Below are positions 26,301-35,300 of a DNA stretch of 64,000 nucleotides, one piece after another. The first letter of the stretch is position 1, and each line of letters opens with the position of its first letter. The position numbers and the translations under genes are program-made. The stretch is from Acanthopleura granulata (taxonomy: Eukaryota > Mollusca > Polyplacophora > Chitonida > Chitonidae): assembly GCA_016165875.1 (NCBI GenBank), contig JABBOT010000001.1:14204330-14268329 (forward strand). Direction: 5' to 3'. The notes below the pieces were generated by a model, which was given only the letters and a program-made list of their open reading frames with translations, searched no databases and was not told the DNA's origin.

Positions 26301-29300
26301 TTTGTTGGAGTCACATCAGTAATTGTGTGTGGTACTGTACAATGTGTGGTTTTATTTAACACCATGCATTCTTTATGTTCACAACATTCTCATCTCATGA
26401 TATTGTGACACTCGTACTTCATGGTTTTGGTGAAATTTGTGAGGTGGTTAGAAAAAACTTTTTTTTATGTCTTTTTCTCTCATAGTTTAGCTAGTCACAT
26501 CATGGATCCAGTTTCTACACAGAAATGAAGTGAAGTAGCATTCAACTGGATGTGAACTGACTTAGTCTTTACTGAAATGTTTAACTTAGAACCTCATTTG
26601 TAAGAAATGAGTGTTAAAGAAATACAATTAATTTTTCAATAAATTATTGGAAAAAATGTGAATTAAATAAAAATGTTGTCTTTCTTGAATGTATTGTCAG
26701 ACTGCTCATGGTTTCATTTACTGAGCCATTAAAACTAATAGAAAATTTTCCAAAATGTTTCAACATTATATTATGAAATAATAAATTATTCAATGTATGG
26801 TTTGCTGAAATTTAGCACCAGCTTACCTTTTGTTCTGATATACATGCGTTACTCTGTATGATTGTGGTTGAGGGTTGGGAGTGGTTTGTTAGGTTGATTC
26901 GTACGTCACGGGGTTCTGGGATGTGATTGTCCTGTATTGTGGTATTCCAGGAACATTTCCTTGCTGAACAAGAGCCCTCCCTCTTCCGGGCGCGTCCAGT
27001 CAGTGTGGGTGAAGCCAGACCAGCAACGGTCCCCGGCCAAAGGCTCGCTCATCCCAACAAAGGTTGGCAATATCATCCGACGTGCCTCGCATGTATCTGA
27101 CAGCTTACGGGGTTCAGGCACACTAACTGAACAGCCCATAGAGCTGAGTCAACAGGCATGTATTAACCTTAACACTCTTCCCTAGCTGATCAGCAGCACC
27201 TTCTGACGCTACCGTTTTGGTACTGACGAACTCAGACAAGTATGGGTCAGGTGCTGGTGATATTAAGCTGGCCACCATTGGCCGGATTCTTTCCCTAGTA
27301 ACCAATCAAGATCACCGGTTGTATGTAACAATTATTTCAGCCTTTTTCACCTGTAACAGTTTGTCATGCAGTGCTTTGAATTTTAAAGTTGCATCTCGGC
27401 AAATAAATTCATGGTTCATAATTGAGTGCAAATGTTGCAGAGGACAAAATGAAATTTGTGGAAATGTGGAAGAAGTGTGTGTATAAAACTCAACTTATCT
27501 TCCCTCCATTTACACACTGTATAACGTAAACGTAGTTAGACAGCCTAGAGGTTCGTATCCTAATTCCCCTGTTCGTATAGGACTAGGCTGAAGAATTGTG
27601 ACCATCAAACTATCATGAAAATTACCTCCCACAAATCTCGAGAAAGAAACTATTCTTCAGATTCAGTTTGCACAGCACTAAGTGTTGTTCATTGGAGATG
27701 TGATGCAGAGCTTCCCTTTTGTTCTGAGTATTTCAGTTTTTTCCATCATCACTCAGACAGACATTACAAGCACTTGGTCATATTCCCGATTTGAATACTG
27801 ATATCTGCAAATGGCAATCCTGGCGACTAGCACTTGTCCATATTTGTCTCAGTTCCCACAGTGTGTGTTTGTGGTGGTATGAACTGACAGGTGTTATTTG
27901 TTTATGGAGTTGATATACACGTTGAAGAGCTTGTGAGTTTTTTCTGGCTGCGTTCCGTGTACACATCCAACACCTCGCCTCGTCGTGTGTCGCGCGTCAT
28001 TAGTCGCATCGTCTGCCTCTCCCGCTGCGTCACTTCATGTTTCATCACATCACGCGCTTTATGTGTGTGCCACACAGACCTGTAGTGTTCTGCTAGCTAC
28101 CTGATTCATTCCATAACTGGGCAGTAAACACAGAGTGTTGCCAATACTCACTAGGGTTTGTACGGGCCTTGAAAACATGGGAAGGCCTGGAAGTCGAAAG
28201 TGACTTTTCCATACCTTGAAAATCTTGGAAGCTAAAATTTTTTTGTACTTAAGAGTGGAAAAGATTTAAAATTGAAAACAAGCCTGGCGCACACTCTGTG
28301 GACTGGTGTATATACAAAGTACAAAATCAACCGAAGTCACTCAACAAGGCCATGGGTCTGTACTGGTACTTGATGCAAAGCTGTACATATATATGACAGC
28401 TCAACTAATAATGTAATTTTACATGGGTTTAAGCTTGTGTATCTGTTCTACATTTAATCAAAGGAAAATGTAAATTTTGGGCAGGGAAAAGACTTGAAAA
28501 TTTCAATTTGTTAAGGTGTAAAAAGCCTGAACACAGTTCTGGTAGATGTGGCCTAATGAGCTGGGTGTGATTGCTAATCTCCTTTACCATACCTACCATA
28601 CTTATCACGAGATCCCATCATACATATATTTATTTTATGGCTTGGAAAATCTTACATATACATATAGGTATATGTACCTCCATACATGGATTTGTGTGAT
28701 TTACCTGCATATTCATTTGAAGGCATTCAGTAATTATTCCATCACATATAATCAGGCGAATATAATCAGTATAAATATGCTGTATATATTTATCCTGTAG
28801 TCTGTAGAGCTGCTATACTCTGCATTACAGTACTTGTACTATATAAAGGTTTGTGAGTAACGTAGATGTGGGGGCAGGGGAGTGTTCATGTCTGTCAGAC
28901 ACATGAAAATGGCATTACTGGTAACATGATGGTGACAGTGTTATAATGCACATGTTGTATGTATTATCAGGGAAAATTGTTAAATTTAAAGAACTGGAGC
29001 TTTGTCAACAATGGAACAAATTTTTTTTACAGAAAATGTAATTTTTTTTCCTTGAAAACATTATGTTTAAAGTAATATGATTCCAATTTTAAAAGTTTAA
29101 ATATATGGTATACAGATTTTTAGATACTGTCTTAATTCCAGTTAGGTGAAAACTAAGCTTAAGTTAGTATAACTATATATAGTGTTGTATGAAGTTAGTA
29201 TAAAGTTTATTATGATATATAATTTTGTGCGTTGATTGACCCCAAGGTTGTAAATTTTCTCTGATTTATGTTCTCTTTATTTTTGCGCTGTGAAATTGGC

Positions 29301-32300
29301 GTGCTTTTAGTGTTATGGCTGTGTGGCTTCTTGTGTTGCTTACCCTATTTGTTGTCTGGTGTGTGTATACAGCTGACCCCCAAGAGACCTCCACGGCCAG
29401 AGAATGACAAGCGAGGGAGTCGGGGGAGTGCCCACTTCAGGGACCAGCCACTCTCCCTTCTCAACAACATGAACAGTAGTTCCACCAGCCTAGCCTCCAG
29501 TGCCTCCAATGCCTCCACAACCACAGGTAAAGTACTCCCAGTCTGCCTGGTCTAATTAATATTAACAGGTAGGAACTAGTGTTCTGTCTCTTATGTTATC
29601 AGTCACAGGTCATCGGAGGTCATATGTCATCAGAGGTTATTACCTGTAGTGTAAGATGGGTGAACTGTTTACCTGTAGTATCAGGTCTTTTGTGGCTTTA
29701 CCTGTGATTGCTTTTGAGGCTGCGTCGTCAGTAGGCAGTGATTGAACATGTTACCTGTAGCATAAGATGTTTTTACTTTCACCTGTACATGTAGTATCAT
29801 GTGGTAGACCTCTGTGCCAGTAGTATCACCTGGTTGACCTCTGTGCCAGTAGTATCATGTGGTTGACCTCTGTGCCAGTAGTATCATGTGGTTGACCTCT
29901 GTACCAGTAGTATCACGTGGTTGACCTCTGTGCCAGTAGTATCACGTGGTTGACCTCTGTGCCAGTAGTATCATGTGGTTGACCTCTGTGCCAGTAGTAT
30001 CACGTGGTTGTCCTCTGTGCCAGTAGTATCATGTGGTTGATCTCTGTGCCAGTAGTATCACGTGGTTGACCTCTGTGCCAGTAGTATCACGTGGTTGACC
30101 TTTGTGCCAGTAGTATCATGTGGTTGATCTCTGTGCCAGTAGTATCATGTGGTTGACCCCTGTGCCAGTAGTATCACGTGGTTGACCTCTGTGCCAGTAG
30201 TATCATGTGGTTGACCTCTTTGCCAGTAGTATCACGTGGTTGACCTCTGTGCCAGTAGTATCATGTGGTTGATCTCTGTGCCAGTAGTATCACGTGGTTG
30301 ACCTCTGTGCCAGTAGTATCACGTGGTTGACCTCTGTGCCAGTAGTATCATGTGGTTGACCTCTGTGCCAGTAGTATCACGTGGTTGACCTCTGTGCCAG
30401 TAGTATCAAATGGTTTATGTTTCTGCCTATAGTATCGGATAATTTGAGGCTGTGCCTGTGATATCACATGGTTTATCTCTTTACCTGTGATATCAGATAT
30501 TTTGAAGCTGTGTCTGTGATAGGACATGGTTTATCTCTTTACCTGTGATATCAGATATTTTGAGACTGTACCTGTGATATGACATGGTTTATCTCTTTGC
30601 CTGCGATATCAGATATTTTGAGACTGTACTTGTGATATGACATCGTTTATCTCTTCACCTGTGATATCAGATATTTTGAGGTTGTACCTGTGATATGACA
30701 TGATTTAGCTCTTTACCTGTGATATCAGATATTTTGAGACTGTACCTGTGATATGACATGGTTTATCTCTTCACCTGTGATATCAGATATTTTGAGACTG
30801 TACCTGTGATATGACATGATTTATCTCTTTACCTGTGATATCAGATATTTTGAGACTGTACCTGTGATATGACATGGTTTATCTCTTTACCTGTGATATC
30901 AGATATTTTGAAGCTGTGTCTGTGATAGGACATGGTTTATCTCTTTACCTGTGATATCAGGTATTTTGAAGCTGTGTCTGTGATATGACATGGTTTATCT
31001 CTTTACCTGTGATATCAGATATTTTGAGACTGTACCTGTGATATGACATGGTTTATGTCTTTATCTGTGATATCTGATATTTTGAGGCTGTACCTGTGAT
31101 ATGACATGGTTTATGTCTTTATCTGTAGTATCTGACTTTGAGGAAGTGGAGATTGTTGAGGAACCGCCCCCTCTACCAGAAAAAGCCTCGTACGCAGACT
31201 ACACAAATGTCTCGTCTGAGATTCCTCCCATGCCACAACGAATTTCACCTCTCTGCCCCAACCAGAAGAAGGACAAGGTAAGCTAACACTCCGTCTGAAG
31301 TATCTGAGGCACAGGAGAGCTACTCACTTAAGTCACTTGTTACTGTGCTCACAAAAATACATTCTGGTAAATACAAATGTTACAGTGAGTGTTGTTGCTA
31401 AAACTATATTCTTCACAAACTCAGGCTCTTAAAATGAGAAGAAATGCCATTAGTGCTGAGACAAGCTTGTTTTGTTGTATCTGAGCAGAAACACGCTTTC
31501 AGGACCTTTTGATTAACTCACACCATAGTGGTATAGTGTATAAAACCAAATAGCATATTCAGTTACGGTATTTCACCTGAAGTGTGTCAGAAGCACACAA
31601 ATGTTTTAAAATGATTCTTTGGATGCCAGCAAAGAAGTTTTTCTGATAAAAAAATTAATCAAACAAAATCAAAACAAAAAAACTGAAGGTGGCTGAAGGA
31701 AAAACTATAAGGTGGTTGAATCAGTCAGAATCAAGCAAAACTTGTTGCTTACAGAAAGCTTAACTTAACATAAAGTACAGCATATGTTTCACTTGTCCCC
31801 CATCCCACATACTCTCTCATAAAACCCTGGGTACAATTTTACAGCCAATCTTCTCATTGCATCTCATTTTTATGTTTGTACATCCATCAGACGTGCCGAT
31901 ACACTCAGTGTCAGTTTTAGTTTAAAATACCAGTTCTTCATGTAGAGTTGTTAGTCACTACCTGTGCCAATTTATAGTTCTATGTTTTAGTTTCTAGATT
32001 TACATACCTGTAGAATGAGGGTAGAGTAGTGTTCTCCATCTGTTCATGTACATACTGTCCTCGGTGCACTTAAATGGTCCTAGACTCATTCCCATGGCTT
32101 TACAGTACCTGTTTGTCGTATCATTGCTTGACTGTCTACAATTGTCTTTATGGCAGATTGGGTATTCCTTGGTGTTAATGGATACTACCCTCTGTCTGTG
32201 CTGGACAGAAAATCACTGGGTATTCCCTGGTGTTAATGGATGCTACCCTCTGTCTGTGCTGGACAGAAAATCACAAACGAACATGTGCAGGAAATAAATA

Positions 32301-35300
32301 TCACTGTCGATGTCATGATTCAAACCTAGCATATTTGTTGGTTCCATCAAGCCAGGCTTAAGCCTTGGTTCTATTAAAGCAGGAGAAGGCAACACTGGAC
32401 TGTTGATGATTTAATGAAACTTGCACTCGGTAGCTTCCCCCTAAAATCATAGGGTGTATCTGATAAAAACAGGTACAGGAGAACCATTTCTACATTTATT
32501 CTCAGACCTACCGGGTACATTGACACGTCATCCCCATGACAGCCTGTGGCTCAGCACTGATACTCAGATGTGGTACTTGCATGATAGTATTAAGTTAATG
32601 CGATCAGTCTGAAAAATATGTATATTCAGTATTCATGGGATGTGGCCTTTGAGAATTACCACCAAGTTATCTCCCTTGGTCTGTATAAACATGATTCAAT
32701 TTGCTGTTGATTCCCATATGGACACAGATTTCCCTCTGACTTTGCCCTCTCCTGAGTTTAGTTTGTCTGCCAGTAGCTAAGGACAACCCGAGTCTCTGTG
32801 ACGAGATGCTGCTTTTGGCATGAATTACCGCCATCTGTGATGATTTATGTCCATTTGTTGCATTTGTGTTAAGGTAATTAAGTTCAGAAACCTATTCCTG
32901 ACCAAATTCTCTAAAAATTGGTTGTGTATTTGGGTATATAATGCAGTTTTACATTGTAAAATCATTTTTCAAAAAGTTTCATCAACTCATACCTCTGTTG
33001 CTTTTTTATATTTGCCATAAAGATTCAGTCAAAATTAAATAACGTCTTTGCCAGAAGATTATGGTTTGTGCTTGGATGAGGAGTATTCAATGACCTGTGA
33101 TGCTTTCAGTTGTGGACGGGTGCTCTTAGAAAATGACCCGATGTTCTCAGATTGCAGAGTTGGGTTCTCTAGGAGATGGATGACAAGCTAATGAACAACT
33201 CCCTTTATATCAGTTTCCATATTTGTTATTTGTATTTGTAACAATACAACATCATGGTGTTGTAATTCATTGAAAGTACAGATAGCTGTCCTTCAAGAGA
33301 GGAGATAATTATCTCTCTTTCCATAACCAGAAGACCCACAGCCCTGCTCGCCAGCTGAGATAGTGCTTCACCATGTATGGAGACCAGCAGCAAAAAAACA
33401 AAAAAAAAAAAGAAATAACAATGTTTACTAACTCACATGTTGTAAAAATGTTAAATGTGCTGCCCCATCTTGCAGACTATAATGCGTAAAAAGTCGCACT
33501 AAGGTAAGATATTCTCTGGGAAATCCACTCCTTTTCAGCTCATGTTCAGTAGCTTTGTTTCAGTTCTGTACATAGCTGCATCACTGGCTGTCAGTTTGGG
33601 CTTAACAGCCCACCTTATTTTTGTGCCACATTGGTTTGCCCTGCAGATCTGATGACCTGTGTAATCTACCCCAGCTTTGTTATTGTCATGGTTCAGTAGT
33701 GTGGCTAGTTGTGAACATCTGTGTGACACCCTGCATGGCTCAGTCATCACAAACACCATCACTGATTAGTATTTGATTCATTATCCTCACATTAATACAC
33801 GTCATTTTACTTTGATTTGGTTTGTCTGTGTTTTTGGCTGTCTTCTCTCTCCTACTTCATATCCCATTAATGTCATAAACACGAACATTCACATAGGTAA
33901 TTGTACTTATTTTCCATCCATTCCATTGTTCACATGAGAGATCTGAGGCTGGTTTCATGAAGCATACTTAGTGTTAAGTAGCCCTTAGTTAAGTATACTC
34001 CATGAAACCAGGGCCAGACAGAAAGACAAAAATGTTTTGCTCACTCTCTCTCTGACATATGCACTTTTAGAAACATTGTATTACTTCGCATCTACAGTAT
34101 CAGCTACAGCATTTACACTGAAGACATGGTTATTTTCAGTAACTACATTATAACAGGGTTACTAAGTACTAAAACATGAATGTATGTATCTGATATTTTC
34201 ACATAACATTTAACAAAATTCTCAGTGTCATTGATGTGTACTGAATGAAAATTAATGATAACTTTCCTCCGGAGTCTCGGTGTCACTAACATCAAACGTA
34301 TGTCATACAGGTCTTACTTGACAAAAATTACTAATAATAGGATGACTAACATTTAATTGATTTTTGCTTACTAGTATATAAGAATTCCTCTTGGGTAAAC
34401 TATTGGAGAACACACAGAATGAAACCTGCTATTTAAGTTTTGTGTATTTATGGGAGACGTATGGTAATTGTTCCAAAAAGAAGGTGAAAAAAAAAAAGAA
34501 AACGTCTGCTTTTCTTTTCCTGTCGTTTTCTTTTTTGAGATGGTGGAGGTTGACCTTTCTGACATCTTTAATTTCCCTATATCACATTATCTTGATATTA
34601 CAGTTTAGTTGAATTATTTGTGCAAAGTCATGGTATGCTATTCCAATTGTGTATATTTCTTTATCACAAATAACTCAAGCTTGTAAATAATGCTAAATTG
34701 TTTGGATGTGGTGCTGTGTATGTTCACAAAAATTATTTCCAAAAAAAGAAGAAAAAATGCACAAAAAAAGTTTTTCCATGGAGTAGTATTTCATTCTCTC
34801 TTTGATCAACAGATTTGTACTGGACCTTGATTTGCCACAGGTTTGCTTGGCACTGTGTGGTATTATTGTTAAAAGGGCATTGGCTTGGGTACTGACGGGA
34901 ATTTTGTATATAGTACGAGAAAGGAATGTATATGTTGCGGGAAAGGAATAAACATTAACATTGTGTTTGAGATTTGAGTTAGAATCTGTAGATTTTCTTC
35001 CTAAAGGCCTACACATGTCTGAGGCAGGGCATTGAATTTTTTCTGGGCTGTGTTTCCAGAGTTTCCTTCATCCTTTATCCATCAGAGACTTGAAATATCA
35101 CCATCTTTAACATATACAGTTGGAACCAGGTTTGGCCATTTTCAGTCATGTTTACCCAGTTTCAGAGAGGTTTTCCTCCATTTTCATTTGAGCCTTGGCT
35201 GTTCTGATTGGAGAGCGCAAAGATAGGGTGTACCAAGACGAAAGTTTTATAATTCTTCTGTTCCTTCATGAAGATTTCTGGCTCTTTCAGATTCAAGTTA

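Noticed and set aside
27945..28085. CpG-dense patch in DOCK intron 37 with an open frame reading [17 protein letters not shown]
   Set aside because: It looks coding-like, but no acceptor follows the pyrimidine tract in the right phase and no good donor closes it. Too short for a confident CpG island.
29790..31128. Regular 29-bp repeats resembling a CRISPR array
   Set aside because: Units are head-to-tail without unique spacers, lie inside an animal intron, and no cas genes are present.
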